Positions 31,608 to 41,316 of a stretch of DNA of 49,110 nt are shown here, one piece after another. How positions within the stretch are numbered: the stretch's first letter is position 1; the number at the start of each line of letters is the position of its first letter. The DNA lies in NCBI GenBank assembly GCA_015478665.1, contig JADMII010000018.1, positions 1-49,110 on the forward strand, written 5' to 3'. Below the pieces are notes generated by a model that did not search any database, had not been told where the DNA came from, and was given only the letters and a program-made list of their open reading frames with translations. A program made the translations under genes and the position numbers. The DNA is from Dehalococcoidia bacterium. Lineage in GTDB: Bacteria > Chloroflexota > Dehalococcoidia > DSTF01 > JACRBR01.

Positions 31608-32386
31608 CAGGCTCCCTCCAGCTCGGACACGACGATGATCGTATCGCTCTCGTCGCTGTAGGGGGAGAGCTGGGCGTCGCCGTAGACCGCCGTCACGCGC
31701 ATGCCGGCGCCTTCGATGAGCAGCGTCAGCTCGGAGAGCGGCGCGTAGCGCAGCGTGTAGGCGACGATGCGCCGCGACACGCCGCCATCCGCGGACACGC
31801 GGTCGAAGAGGTGCGTCGTCGTCGCCGTCTGCCTCGCCGCGGAGACGACCGTCGAATCGAAGCGCTGCAGCAGGTCGTGGCCGTCGGGCAGCGCGCGAGT
31901 CCAGCGCAGCTCCAGCGGCGTCCGTTCGATGCCCCAGTCGATCGCGCGCGGCGCCCGCAGTTGCATGACATACAGGCCGCCGGGCGCGAGATGCGCCGCG
32001 ACGCAACGCAGGCAGGCGATCTGGTCGTCGGTGGTCAGCAGATGCTGGAAGGTATTCGCGGCGCAGTACACGAGGTCGAAGCGCTCGCCGAGGCTGAAGT
32101 CGCGCATGTCGGCTTCGACGAGCCGCAGGCGCCGGCGCAACGACGCATCGAGCGCCGCCTCCAGCCGCCTCAGCATCGGCCGCGATGCATCGAGGCCGAC
32201 GACGTCGAGCTTCGCGCGCGCCAGTGACAGCGCGATGCGGCCGCTGCCGACCCCGAGCTCGAGCGACGGCGTCTCGCCGCGCCGCGCGAACTGCTCGTAC
32301 AGCCGGGCATCGTCGTCCGGCTCGCCCCAGACGAAGTCGTAGAGCTCGGCGAGGTCGTCGCTCTCGTACGGTCCGCTCGTCATCAC
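31607..32386 (-). CDS. Class I SAM-dependent methyltransferase
   Basis: 259 residues with a Methyltransf_25-type fold. Motif I is LELGVGSGRIALSLAR, followed by the acidic residue of motif II in VVGLDAS, the binding segment LVEADMRDFSLGERFDLVYCAANTFQHL and a post-motif LAPGGLYVMQL. The C-terminal part contains a beta-rich segment typical of small-molecule methyltransferases. The substrate is unknown. It lies between the M20 hydrolase (4-nt overlap, ATGA) and plsX (1-nt overlap), so all three form one operon read from 33573. Confidence 0.88.
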   Translation of the reverse strand: MMTSGPYESDDLAELYDFVWGEPDDDARLYEQFARRGETPSLELGVGSGRIALSLARAKLDVVGLDASRPMLRRLEAALDASLRRRLRLVEADMRDFSLGERFDLVYCAANTFQHLLTTDDQIACLRCVAAHLAPGGLYVMQLRAPRAIDWGIERTPLELRWTRALPDGHDLLQRFDSTVVSAARQTATTTHLFDRVSADGGVSRRIVAYTLRYAPLSELTLLIEGAGMRVTAVYGDAQLSPYSDESDTIIVVSELEGA

Positions 32387-33573
32387 GGAATCGCGCAGGA
32401 GCGCTCGAAGTCCTCGCGCATCTGACTCCGCAGCGCCGCATCCGTGAGCACGTCGACCGCCGTCATCGCCAGCGCCTTCGCCGCGTCGGTGACGGCGCGC
32501 TGCCCGCTGGGCGATGCCGCGTAGTCGGCGAACTGCGGGGAGTGGCTGTTGACGTGCGGCGGCGCGATGGCGATCGCCGGGTGGATGCCCGGCATGATCT
32601 TGCTCACGTTGCCCATGTCGGTGCTGCCGAGGGGACGCGGCGTCTCCGGCGCCGGCACGCTGCGTCCCACGCGGGCGAAATTGCGACGGAACGCTTCGGC
32701 GATCGCCGGGTTCGTATTCATCGCGGCGTACTGGTTCGGGTTCCAGGTGAGCTCGACGCGGGCGCCTGTCGCCTGTCCGCCCGCCTCGAAGCAGGCAGCG
32801 ACGCGCGGCTTCAGGTCCTGCAGGTACGCGTCGTCCTCGGCGCGCACCAGGAAGCTCGCGGCGGAGTGGCCCGGCACGATGTTCGGCGCCTCGCCGCCGT
32901 CCGTGATCACGCCGTGCACGCGCGCGCTGCGGCGGATGTGCTGCCGCAGTGCGTTGATGGCGTTGTAGGCGATGATCATCGCTTCGAGCGCGTTGATGCC
33001 GTTCTCGGGCTGCGCCGCCGCGTGCGCCTCGCGTCCGAAGTATTCGATGTGCAGCTCGGCGCAGGCGAGCGCCTTCGCGACCACCGCGTCGCGCGTGCCG
33101 GGGTGCACCATCATCGCCGCATCGATGCCGTCGAAGACGCCGGCCCGGATCAGCTGCACCTTGCCGCCGTACACCTCTTCGGCCGGCGTGCCGATCACCT
33201 GCACGCTGCCGCCGGTATCGTCGATCAGCGTCCGCAGGCCGATGCCGGCGCCCGCCGCGGACGTGGCGATGATGTTGTGCCCGCAGCCGTGGCCGATGCC
33301 CGGCAGCGCGTCGTACTCGGCGAGGATGGCGACGACCGGCGCACCACTGCCGGCGGTCGCGCGGAAGGCGGTCGGCATCTCCGCGAGGCCGCGCGTCACC
33401 TCGAAGCCGTCGCCCGCCAGCAGCTCGGCGAGCCAGGCGCTCGCGCGATGCTCCTCGTACGCGACCTCCGGATGCGCGTGGATGCGCAGGCTCAGCGCCA
33501 CCAGCTCCGCCGCCCGCGCGTCGATCGCGGCGCAGGCGCGCGCCTTCAGTGCATCACGCGTCGCATCATCCAT
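32383..33573 (-). CDS. M20-family amidohydrolase (AbgB-like)
   Basis: 396 residues. Zinc-site motifs are RIHAHPEVAYEE, GIGHGCGHNIIATS (two His and Cys, as in aminoacylase/AbgB types) and GTPAEEVYGGKVQLI with the catalytic Glu. A dimerisation domain follows (about residues 175-295), and PLGSTDMGNVSKIMPGIHPAI is the late conserved segment. Family members cleave N-acyl or p-aminobenzoyl-glutamate amide bonds; the natural substrate here is open. The frame continues upstream, but ATG 33573 starts the conserved part and has TACGCT 8 nt upstream. First gene of the M20-methyltransferase-plsX operon. Confidence 0.9.
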   Translation of the reverse strand: MDDATRDALKARACAAIDARAAELVALSLRIHAHPEVAYEEHRASAWLAELLAGDGFEVTRGLAEMPTAFRATAGSGAPVVAILAEYDALPGIGHGCGHNIIATSAAGAGIGLRTLIDDTGGSVQVIGTPAEEVYGGKVQLIRAGVFDGIDAAMMVHPGTRDAVVAKALACAELHIEYFGREAHAAAQPENGINALEAMIIAYNAINALRQHIRRSARVHGVITDGGEAPNIVPGHSAASFLVRAEDDAYLQDLKPRVAACFEAGGQATGARVELTWNPNQYAAMNTNPAIAEAFRRNFARVGRSVPAPETPRPLGSTDMGNVSKIMPGIHPAIAIAPPHVNSHSPQFADYAASPSGQRAVTDAAKALAMTAVDVLTDAALRSQMREDFERSCAIP

Positions 33574-33581
33574 CGCCCGCC

Positions 33582-33587
33582 AGCGTA
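33582..33587 (-). promoter_or_regulatory. -10 element of the M20-methyltransferase-plsX operon
   Basis: TACGCT on the minus strand, 8 nt before the ATG at 33573, identical to the hexamer before the hydrolase at 1829. Confidence 0.35.
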
Positions 33588-33826
33588 CCGCGCGGGCGGC
33601 GCACAGCGCAGGCGGCGCGGTGCGTGCGGCGGCCGGAGGGCGAAGGACGAAGGCCGGGGACGGACAGCGCATGCGCCGCGGCGCGGCCGCCGACGAGGAC
33701 CGGGAGAGGGGCCTTCGCTCGACCACACACCAAAGGAAGCCCCCCTGTCGGAGAGGGGCCGGGGAGTGCGGGCGTTCGCTCGACGAACGCAACATCCCGG
33801 CATCCCGGAGCGATCCTTCGCTTCGG

Positions 33827-36800
33827 TCAGGAAGACACGCGCTCCCCTACAGCCTCCAGGCCACCATCCGCCTGCGTCTGCGGATTGGACAACAGCTCAG
33901 CCGCCTCCGCACGCAACGCCGCATCGAACACGGTCGCGCGCTCGATGCCGGGGCGGGCGAAGAGGAACACCACCTCCCGCACCGGCAGGCCCGTCGCGCG
34001 CTCCGCCGCCCAGCCGTACACCAGCATCTGGTTCCGGTACTGCGCCGCCCGCTCATCGACCTCGCGCGCGGTGACGGCGTCCGTCTTGAAGTCGACGATC
34101 ACGATGCCCGCGTCGCCGTCGTCATCACGCTCGCTGAACAGCAGGTCGATGCGTCCCTCCGCGAGGCCGCCGCCACCGCCATCGTTGCGGTCGTGCGGCG
34201 GCAGCGGCGCGGTGAACGCCAGCTCGCGGAGCACGCGACCGCCGCTCGCCAGCGCCCGCGCGACGACCGGCGAGCGCAGTGCACGCCCGGCGACCTGCGC
34301 GACCTCCTGCTCGCGGCCGAGCAGCCCGAACTCCGCCGCGATCGCCGGCGCCATCACGCCGGCGTCGTCCGGACGCGCGAGGTCGATGCGCTCGAGGAGC
34401 GCGTGCACGGCGATGCCAAAGTCCGTCGCCCGGCCGCGGCGCACCTCGTCGTCGCCGCCGGCGTGCTCCCACGCCGGCTTCAGCGCCGTCGCCGTCCGCA
34501 CGTCGAGTGGCGCCGATGCTTCGGCGATGAGCGCAGCGTGCTCGTGGCGCCAGCGCTCGCGCGCCTCGCGCACGCCGGCGACGGCCGCCTCGCCGCGGCC
34601 GCTCGCGCCAGCGGCACGCCGCCAGAGCGGCAGCTCGGCCGCCGGCGCCTCGATCGCCGCGCCGTCGACCAGCGTCGCGCGGTCGTCGAGCGGCGCCTGG
34701 CGCAGGAGGTCGTTCGAAGACTTCACCTGGTGCCGCGCGGGCGGCTTCGCCGAGGCGACGAACACCGGCACCACGAGGCGGTCCTGCGCGCGGGTCGCCG
34801 CCACGTACAGCATGCGGCACTGCTCGGCGTCGTCGTGCGGCTGTTCGGCTCCCAGCGCCTCGTCCCAGCCCGGCGTGGCGAAGCGCGCATCGGACTTCCC
34901 GAAGCGCGCGTGCAGGCGGCCGCTCGCGCGCTCGGCGATGACGCGGGTGCGGTTCGACCGCTCCGTGCCCATGTTGGCGAACACGACGACCGGAAACTCG
35001 AGCCCCTTCGATGCGTGCACCGTCAGCACGCGCACGACGTCGTCCGTCTCCTCGCTGATCAACGCGTCCGTCTCGTCCGACGTGCGCGCCATGTTCTCCT
35101 TCAGCCAGCGCACGAAGCCACGCAGGCCGCCTCCCGCGGCGCCGCTGAAGGCGCGCGCCTCGTCGATCAGCTTCAGCAGGTTCGCCGCCACCTGCTCGCC
35201 CTGCGGCCGCAGCATCGCCGCCTCGACGAGCTGCGTGCGGTCGAGCACCGTCCGCACGACGTCCGGGAGGATGTGGACGTGGCGCAGCGCGCGCATCTCT
35301 TCGAGCAGGCGCCAGGCCTCGCGCACGCGCGCCGCGGCCGCATCGCCCTCCCCATCTGGCTGCGCGCCCGAAGCGGCGGTACGCAGGCGGCGCTGGTCGA
35401 AGCGCCCGCCGGCCGCCGCGTAGAGCAGCAGGTCCTCGTCCGAGAGCCCGAACGCCGACGAACGCAACGCCGCGACGGCCGCGACCTCGTCCGCCGGGTC
35501 GTCGATGGCGCGCAGGATCGCCACGAGTTCGCGCACCTCCTGACGGAGGAAGAACGTGCGCCCGCCCTCGTGGCGATACGGCACGCCGGCGCGCGCGAAG
35601 GCGTCCTCGTACGTGTCCAGCTCGGCGCGGCTCGGGATCAGCACGACGATGTCGCGATACCGCGCCGGGCGTCCGCTGCGCAGCGGCCAGGCGCCGTCCG
35701 CCACGGCAACGGCGATCATCGATGCCACGGCGTTCGCTTCGGCGACGCGCAGCTGGCGCGCCTGCTGACGGCCCGCGACCGGGACGACCCGGCGCACGAG
35801 GTCGACCGCGCCGCGGCCCGCGTACGCCGGGTGCGGCGTCAGAGCGACGTAGGCCGGCTGCACGCCGGGCTGTCCGGCGATCAGCTCGCCGAAGACACGG
35901 TTCACCCAATCGATGATCGGCGCGCCGGAGCGGAAGTTCTGCACGATCCGCCGCACCTCGCCGCCGAAGACGTGCTGCTTCACGTCGTCGTACATCGCAA
36001 TGTCGGCGCGACGGAAGCGGTAGATCGACTGCTTCGGGTCGCCGACGACGAAGAGGCTGCCGGGTCGCAGCCGCGCGCGGCGCCAGTCGCTGGTCGCCGT
36101 GCCGTCGGAGCAGATGCGGAGGATCAGCTCCGCCTGCAACGGGTCCGTGTCCTGGAACTCGTCGACGAGGATGCAGCGGTACTGTGCGGCGAAGTAGGCG
36201 CGCGCCTCCGCGTTGTCGCGGACGAGGTCACGGGCCCAGATCAGCACGTCGTCGAAGTCCGCCTGGCCGGCTGCCTTGCGCCGTTCGTCGTAGGCACGCA
36301 CGAAGCCCTGGAGCCACACCAGCAGCCGCGCCGCCGCCGTCTGCTTCAGCGCGTCGGCGCAGGCCTGCAGATCGTCCGCGGTGCGCTTCAGCGCCGCCTT
36401 CACATCGCGGCAGTCCTGGCCGTGGCGCCAGTGCTGCTGGTTGCCGCGGCTGCCCAGCTCACGCGGCGCCGTCGCGATCGCCCGCCGCAGCGACTGCGGC
36501 CGCCCGCGCAGCGCCTCGAACGTCCGCCGCATCTCGAGCACGCGGCGCAGCGCCGCCAGCGCCTCGTCCGTCTCGACGATCGCGCGCGGCTCGAGGCGCG
36601 CCAGCGTCTCGCACTCCTGCGCCAGATGCGCGAGGAGGCCCTCGATGGCCGCCTCCCGTTCGGCGAACCGCCGCAGCGGCAGTAGGTCGCGGTGCCGCTG
36701 CAGCGACTCCGCCGCCTCGCGTACCGAGGCGTATTCCAGCCCGAGGTTCAACGCATCGATGAGCGCCGGCGGCGGCTCGGCGGCCATCTCGGCCGCCATC

Positions 36801-37249
36801 CACTCGTCGTACGCGGTCTCGAACGCGAGCTGCGCCGGCAGGTCGGACAGCACCTGGAACCCCGGGTCGACGCCGGCCTCTACCGGCAGCTCGCGCAGGA
36901 GGCCGGCGGCGAAGGCGTGGATGGTCTCCGTATGGGCGCGGCTGAGGTCGCGCAGGGCCGCCGCGAAGCGCGCGCGCTCGACGTCCGGCGTCGCTTCGGC
37001 GCCGCGCGCGCGTTCAAGCTGCTCACGCACGCGCGCCGCCAGCTCCGCCGCCGCCTTCTCCGTGAAGGTGATGACGGCGATCTCCTGCACGCGCGCATGG
37101 CCGCTCCGCACGATCTCGACGATGCGGTCGACCAGTACCGTCGTTTTGCCCGTGCCGGCGCCCGCCTCGACACACATGTTGTCGTCGATGCCGTCGCGGA
37201 TCGCCAGCCGCTCGAGCGCGTCGCCCGGTGTGAAATCCGGCGCCGTCAT
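33827..37249 (-). CDS. addA: AddA-like UvrD/Rep-family helicase-nuclease
   Basis: The 1140-residue superfamily 1A helicase begins with Walker A AGAGTGKT at residues 29-36, then VITFTEKAAAEL (motif Ia), ILVDEFQDTDPLQAEL (Walker B), VGDPKQSIYRFRRAD (motif III), VRVLTVHASKGLEFPVVV (motif V) and LYVAATRAQDRLVV (motif VI). The C-terminus carries a RecB-type PD-(D/E)XK nuclease: EGRIDLLFS, IVIVDFKTD and YRNQMLVYGWA. It should process double-strand breaks with AddB for RecA loading. It starts 2 nt after the addB stop. The open frame continues upstream into addB out of register, so ATG 37249 is chosen. Confidence 0.93.
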   Translation of the reverse strand: MTAPDFTPGDALERLAIRDGIDDNMCVEAGAGTGKTTVLVDRIVEIVRSGHARVQEIAVITFTEKAAAELAARVREQLERARGAEATPDVERARFAAALRDLSRAHTETIHAFAAGLLRELPVEAGVDPGFQVLSDLPAQLAFETAYDEWMAAEMAAEPPPALIDALNLGLEYASVREAAESLQRHRDLLPLRRFAEREAAIEGLLAHLAQECETLARLEPRAIVETDEALAALRRVLEMRRTFEALRGRPQSLRRAIATAPRELGSRGNQQHWRHGQDCRDVKAALKRTADDLQACADALKQTAAARLLVWLQGFVRAYDERRKAAGQADFDDVLIWARDLVRDNAEARAYFAAQYRCILVDEFQDTDPLQAELILRICSDGTATSDWRRARLRPGSLFVVGDPKQSIYRFRRADIAMYDDVKQHVFGGEVRRIVQNFRSGAPIIDWVNRVFGELIAGQPGVQPAYVALTPHPAYAGRGAVDLVRRVVPVAGRQQARQLRVAEANAVASMIAVAVADGAWPLRSGRPARYRDIVVLIPSRAELDTYEDAFARAGVPYRHEGGRTFFLRQEVRELVAILRAIDDPADEVAAVAALRSSAFGLSDEDLLLYAAAGGRFDQRRLRTAASGAQPDGEGDAAAARVREAWRLLEEMRALRHVHILPDVVRTVLDRTQLVEAAMLRPQGEQVAANLLKLIDEARAFSGAAGGGLRGFVRWLKENMARTSDETDALISEETDDVVRVLTVHASKGLEFPVVVFANMGTERSNRTRVIAERASGRLHARFGKSDARFATPGWDEALGAEQPHDDAEQCRMLYVAATRAQDRLVVPVFVASAKPPARHQVKSSNDLLRQAPLDDRATLVDGAAIEAPAAELPLWRRAAGASGRGEAAVAGVREARERWRHEHAALIAEASAPLDVRTATALKPAWEHAGGDDEVRRGRATDFGIAVHALLERIDLARPDDAGVMAPAIAAEFGLLGREQEVAQVAGRALRSPVVARALASGGRVLRELAFTAPLPPHDRNDGGGGGLAEGRIDLLFSERDDDGDAGIVIVDFKTDAVTAREVDERAAQYRNQMLVYGWAAERATGLPVREVVFLFARPGIERATVFDAALRAEAAELLSNPQTQADGGLEAVGERVSS

Positions 37250-37251
37250 CG

Positions 37252-40200
37252 TCACGAGATCTCCCCCATGGCGATGAACGCCGCAGCGCGCGCGTCCGCC
37301 GCCTTCCGCTGCATCAGCGGCCCGACGCGCGCGTCGCAGACGTCCTTGTAGTCGCAGTACGTGCAGTGCCGCGCCGCGTCGCCGGGGTTCGGCGCGAAGT
37401 AGCCGTCGTCGACCCCGGCGGCGATCGTCCCCAGCACCTGCGCGAGCGCGGTGTCTGCCGCGGCGGAGGCATCGCCGTGGATGCCGGGGCGGGTGAAGCC
37501 GCCGGCGCTGCTGACGAAGAAGTACTGCGCCTCGCCGCGCTCCGCCGGCAGCCCGAGCAGCTGCGCGGCGGCGCGCAGGTAGATCGGCAGTTGCAGCGCC
37601 TTGCCGCCGTCGAGCGACATCTTTGGCTTCGTCTTGCCCGTCTTGTAGTCGATGACGCGGAAGCGCGTGCGCGCGTCGTCCCAGTCGACCCGGTCGATGC
37701 GCCCCTGCACCAGCACCTCGCGCGGGCCGGCGTCCGTTGCGGCGCTGAGCACGAGCGGCTGCTCGTCGGACAGCGGATCTTCGGGGCCGTTGCGCGCGTA
37801 CCACTGCGGCCCGAAGCCGGCTTCGAACGCCCGCGGCACCAGGCCGCTTGCGTCGCGCGCCTCGCGGTCGTACCAGCGCACGAGATCCTCGTGGATCAGG
37901 CGGCGGTCCATCTTCCAGATCAGCGGCTTTCCGGTGACGCCGCGCTGCTCGCGCGCGGCGCCCTCCTCCTCGACGATCGCCAGCAGCCGCGCGATGTGCC
38001 GCGCGCGCGCATCGGTGCGCGGCGGGTCGTCGGGGCAGACCTCGCGCATGAACCGCTCGAGGATCGCGTGGACGAGGCTGCCGCGCTCGAGGGCGTTGAT
38101 CCGGTCGACCGCCTCCGGCTCGTCGAGCGGCTCGACGCCGAGGGTGTAGCGCAGGAAGTAGCGGTAGGGGCACTCGGCGTACATCTCGAGCCGGCTCGGC
38201 GATACGGGCCTGCCCTGGGCGAACGGCGAGCGGTGGCGCGCTGCCCGCTGCGCCGCGGCGCCGGTCATGCAGCCGTCGAACGCCGTCAGCCGGGCGCTCC
38301 CACGCGCCTGCCGCGCCGCCATCGCGCGCCCGAACGCCGGCCGCTCGTCCGCCAACGCGCGCACGTTCTCGAACCCGGCGCCATGCTGCACGTAGGCGTG
38401 CACGAGCGTGCGGTCGTACTCCGCGAGCGTCACCGCCTCGGCCGCGTCTTCGGCAGCGAGCCGACCGGCGGCAAGCCGCTGCACGAAGGCGCTCCCGTCG
38501 AGCGCGTCGAAGGCCAGCCGGCGGCCTTCGAGCGCGTCGACGACGGCGCGGAAGAAGAAGGACGGGACGCGCGACCCGCTCTTGCCCGCGTCGGCGCGCG
38601 CGTATGACACTTGGAGCCGCTCGGTCGCCGCCTGCGCGGCCAGCCAGAACTGCAACGGCTCGTCGTCGGGCTCCATCTTCAGCGGCAGCACGCCGCTCCC
38701 GGCGGCGTTCAACTCGCGACGCTCGCGCTCAAGCAGCAGCGGGTCGGGACGCGGCGGCGGCGGCCACGCGCGCTCGGCGACGCCCAGCAGGCAGACGGCG
38801 CGGAAGCGAAGGTGGCGCAGCGACGTCACGTCGAGCACGGCGACGCCGCGGCGGCCGAACTCCCGCACCGGCTCGTTGAGCACGCGTGACGCGTCGCGCG
38901 CCTCCAGGTCGTCGCGCACGGCCCGGCAGAACACCTCGAACGGCACGACCGCATGCACGCGTTCGAGCACCTGCAGGTCGTCGAGCGCATCGATGATCGG
39001 CTCCACACCCGCTGCGTAGTCCGCGGCGAGCGCCCGCAGGTACGCCAGGTGCCCGCACCACGTCGCCTCGACCGGGCGCGCCGCCAGCCGCGCCGCGAAC
39101 TCCGCCGCGAACACGCGAAAGCGCTCGATCCGCTCGGCGTGGCTGGCGAGCCACTCGAAGCCGTCGCGCCGGGACTCGATGCGCTTCTCCTCGGCCAGCC
39201 GCCGCAGTCGCGCGTCCCACTGCTCCGCGCCGTCGATGATGCCGGCGTCGCGCGTGAACGCCTCCCACTCCGAGGCGCTGGCGTACTGCTGCGCGCGCAA
39301 CGTCTCACCCGGCAGCTGCGTCTCCGTCAGGAACTCCATGACGCGGGCGCGCGGGAAGCTGCCGTCGGCGGCGAGCGCGAGCAGCGCCAGCACGCGACGC
39401 CCGAGCGGATGCTCGGCGAGCAGGCGGCCGGCGTGCAGGTACGTCGCGATGCCCGCCTCCGAGAAGATCTCGTCGATCAGCGGCCGGTAGGTGTCGGCCG
39501 CGCGATACGCCAGCGCCATCTCGTGGAAGCGGATGCCCTCGCGCGCCCAGCGCAGGCAGGCACGCGCCGCCTCCCACACCTCGCGCACGGTGTCGGGCGC
39601 GCTCAGCATCCCGACGCCGTCCGCGCCCGACGCCGATGGCTCCTCGTCGAGCAGCGAGCGCGCGAGCAGCGGCGGGCCGGCGCTGGCGGCGGCCGTCGTC
39701 GTCGCTTCGGCGGCAGCGCCGAAGCGGAGGCGCAGAGACGCGTGCGCGCCGTCGGCGTCCAGTCCGGACGCGGGGAGGAAGACGGTGATGGCGTGGCGCT
39801 CGGCGATCCGCTCGACCAGTCGCGCCTGCAGCTCCGGCAGCGACCAGACGCCGTAGACCAGCAGCGGCCCCTCGAACTTCGACGCGTCGGCGGCGCGATA
39901 GAGGTCCGCCGGCGCGACGAACGCCGCACGGCGCTGCTCGTAGAGGCGATACAGCCGCGTCAGCTCGCCGAGCTTGCGCGCGCTGGCCGGCAGCCGCGCC
40001 TCGACGGCCTGCGCCGCCGTCCGGAAGCCGTCGGGCGTGAACCCGCCGCCCTCGAGCTCCCGGAAGAGCCGCCCGAGCGCACGTACGAAGCCCTCGCGGC
40101 CGGCGATGGCGGCGAAATAGCCGCCCGCGCTCTCGGCGGTCTCGCGCACGAGCAGGCGCTCGGCCTCGCGGGTCAGCCGCGCGCGGTCGCGTGGCAGGGC

Positions 40201-40431
40201 ATCACGCGCGAGTTCCGCCGCCAGGTCGAGCGGCAGCACGTAGCGCACGTTCATCTGCGCCAGCCCGCGTCGAGCGAGCGCCCGCGCCAGGTACGGGCGC
40301 AGCAGGACGTGGCCGACGAGCACCGTCACCGGCGCCAGACCGTCGCCTGCCGGGCGCGCCGCCGCGATGGCCTCCGCGAGCGCCGCTTCGATAGAGGCAA
40401 GGTCGCCGGTGATCAGACGTGGTTCGGGCAT
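37252..40431 (-). CDS. addB: AddB-like nuclease subunit with degenerate ATPase motif
   Basis: The 1059-residue partner of AddA ends in a PD-(D/E)XK domain (VQGRIDRVDWDDAR, RVIDYKTGKT, LQLPIYLRAA). Four cysteines that could hold an iron-sulfur cluster are present: ECPYRYFLRY and, after the nuclease motif, HCTYCDYKDVCDAR, the AddB pattern. LLVYGVWSLPELQ and CRAVRDDLEARDAS are in the helicase-like body. The N-terminal ATP loop expected in AddB (GxxGxGKT) is absent; the segment reads VTVLVGHVLLRPYLARAL. So it is likely structural and nucleolytic only. TATACT lies 10 nt upstream of ATG 40431. The frame continues upstream, antisense to radC. Confidence 0.88.
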   Translation of the reverse strand: MPEPRLITGDLASIEAALAEAIAAARPAGDGLAPVTVLVGHVLLRPYLARALARRGLAQMNVRYVLPLDLAAELARDALPRDRARLTREAERLLVRETAESAGGYFAAIAGREGFVRALGRLFRELEGGGFTPDGFRTAAQAVEARLPASARKLGELTRLYRLYEQRRAAFVAPADLYRAADASKFEGPLLVYGVWSLPELQARLVERIAERHAITVFLPASGLDADGAHASLRLRFGAAAEATTTAAASAGPPLLARSLLDEEPSASGADGVGMLSAPDTVREVWEAARACLRWAREGIRFHEMALAYRAADTYRPLIDEIFSEAGIATYLHAGRLLAEHPLGRRVLALLALAADGSFPRARVMEFLTETQLPGETLRAQQYASASEWEAFTRDAGIIDGAEQWDARLRRLAEEKRIESRRDGFEWLASHAERIERFRVFAAEFAARLAARPVEATWCGHLAYLRALAADYAAGVEPIIDALDDLQVLERVHAVVPFEVFCRAVRDDLEARDASRVLNEPVREFGRRGVAVLDVTSLRHLRFRAVCLLGVAERAWPPPPRPDPLLLERERRELNAAGSGVLPLKMEPDDEPLQFWLAAQAATERLQVSYARADAGKSGSRVPSFFFRAVVDALEGRRLAFDALDGSAFVQRLAAGRLAAEDAAEAVTLAEYDRTLVHAYVQHGAGFENVRALADERPAFGRAMAARQARGSARLTAFDGCMTGAAAQRAARHRSPFAQGRPVSPSRLEMYAECPYRYFLRYTLGVEPLDEPEAVDRINALERGSLVHAILERFMREVCPDDPPRTDARARHIARLLAIVEEEGAAREQRGVTGKPLIWKMDRRLIHEDLVRWYDREARDASGLVPRAFEAGFGPQWYARNGPEDPLSDEQPLVLSAATDAGPREVLVQGRIDRVDWDDARTRFRVIDYKTGKTKPKMSLDGGKALQLPIYLRAAAQLLGLPAERGEAQYFFVSSAGGFTRPGIHGDASAAADTALAQVLGTIAAGVDDGYFAPNPGDAARHCTYCDYKDVCDARVGPLMQRKAADARAAAFIAMGEIS

Positions 40432-40441
40432 ATCGGGCGCA

Positions 40442-40447
40442 AGTATA
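40442..40447 (-). promoter_or_regulatory. -10 element of the addBA operon
   Basis: TATACT on the minus strand, 10 nt before the addB ATG, divergent from the radC promoter. No -35 match and no GAAC-N4-GTTC palindrome were seen in this gap. Confidence 0.45.
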
Positions 40448-40563
40448 GCGCCGGCCGGCGACAATCCCTGTCGCACTGCGCGTCGGTCGATGGTCAGCGA
40501 CCGGGAGCAGGAGATGCGCGGATCGCGCCCGATTGACTCCGGCCGCCAGAAGCCAACACCCGA

Positions 40564-40592
40564 TTGCCTCAGCGCGAGCGCCCTGTTAGCCT
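40564..40592 (+). promoter_or_regulatory. Promoter of radC
   Basis: TTGCCT (40564-40569) and TAGCCT (40587-40592) are 17 nt apart. The -10 hexamer ends 7 nt before the radC ATG, with no Shine-Dalgarno. Confidence 0.5.
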
Positions 40593-40599
40593 CGCCGGC

Positions 40600-41316
40600 A
40601 TGGAGACGCCCGGCCCGGAGTCCGTCACGCTGATCCGCGACCTGCCGGCGAGCGACCGGCCGCGCGAGCGACTGCGCGACTACGGCGCCCCCGCGCTCGC
40701 CAACAGCGAGCTGATCGCCATCCTCCTCCGCACCGGCACGGCGAAGGAGAGCGCACTGACCATCGCGCAGCGGCTGCTGCGGGACTACGGCGTCAGCGGC
40801 CTCGCGACGGCGCCGTTCGAGCAGCTCTGCCAGGAGCACGGCCTCGGCGAGGCCAAGGCGGCGCAGATCAAGGCGGCGCTCGAGCTGGGCATGCGCGTGG
40901 CCAGCGCCTCGTCGCCGGAGCGGCGCCGCTTCACCTCGCCGGCGGACATCGCCGACGCGCGGCTGATCGCCGAGATGTCGGCCTTCGAGCAGGAGCATGT
41001 GCGCGTCCTGCTGCTCGATACGCGCGGGCACATGCTCGGCTTTCCGGAAGTCTACGTCGGCAACATCAACAGCGCGCAGGTGCGGATGGGCGAGCTGCTG
41101 CGCGATGCGGTGCGCGTCAACGCCTGCTCCGTCGTCCTCGTCCACAATCATCCCTCCGGCGACGCGACACCGTCCGAGCAGGACGTGCTGATCACGGAGG
41201 GCCTGCGCGAGGCCGGCGCGCTGATGGGCATCGCCGTGCACGACCACATCATCATCGGCGGCGGCCGTTACCTGAGCATGAAGAGCATTCCCTTGGGCTT
41301 CGGCCGTGGCCGCTGA
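40600..41316 (+). CDS. radC: RadC-family JAB1/MPN protein
   Basis: The 238-residue protein has an N-terminal helix-hairpin-helix part (LPASDRPRERLRDYGAPALANSELIAILLRTG) and a C-terminal JAB/MPN metalloprotease-like domain with the zinc signature VVLVHNHPSGDATPSEQD. The last conserved segment is VHDHIIIGGGRYLSM. RadC was once tied to DNA repair, but its role is unsettled. ATG 40600 is supported by a promoter whose -10 box is 7 nt upstream. The next gene starts within its last codons, so they form an operon. Confidence 0.95.
   Translation: METPGPESVTLIRDLPASDRPRERLRDYGAPALANSELIAILLRTGTAKESALTIAQRLLRDYGVSGLATAPFEQLCQEHGLGEAKAAQIKAALELGMRVASASSPERRRFTSPADIADARLIAEMSAFEQEHVRVLLLDTRGHMLGFPEVYVGNINSAQVRMGELLRDAVRVNACSVVLVHNHPSGDATPSEQDVLITEGLREAGALMGIAVHDHIIIGGGRYLSMKSIPLGFGRGR

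Noticed and set aside
32972-36685. Plus-strand ORF of 1237 codons opposite the M20 and addA genes
   Set aside because: It is the complementary frame of well-supported coding sequence, is Arg/Ala/Val-rich and has no conserved motif.
33827-38173. Extended addA frame reaching to 38173
   Set aside because: Sequence upstream of 37249 is out of register with addB and unrelated to any helicase; addA begins at MTAPDF with Walker A shortly after.
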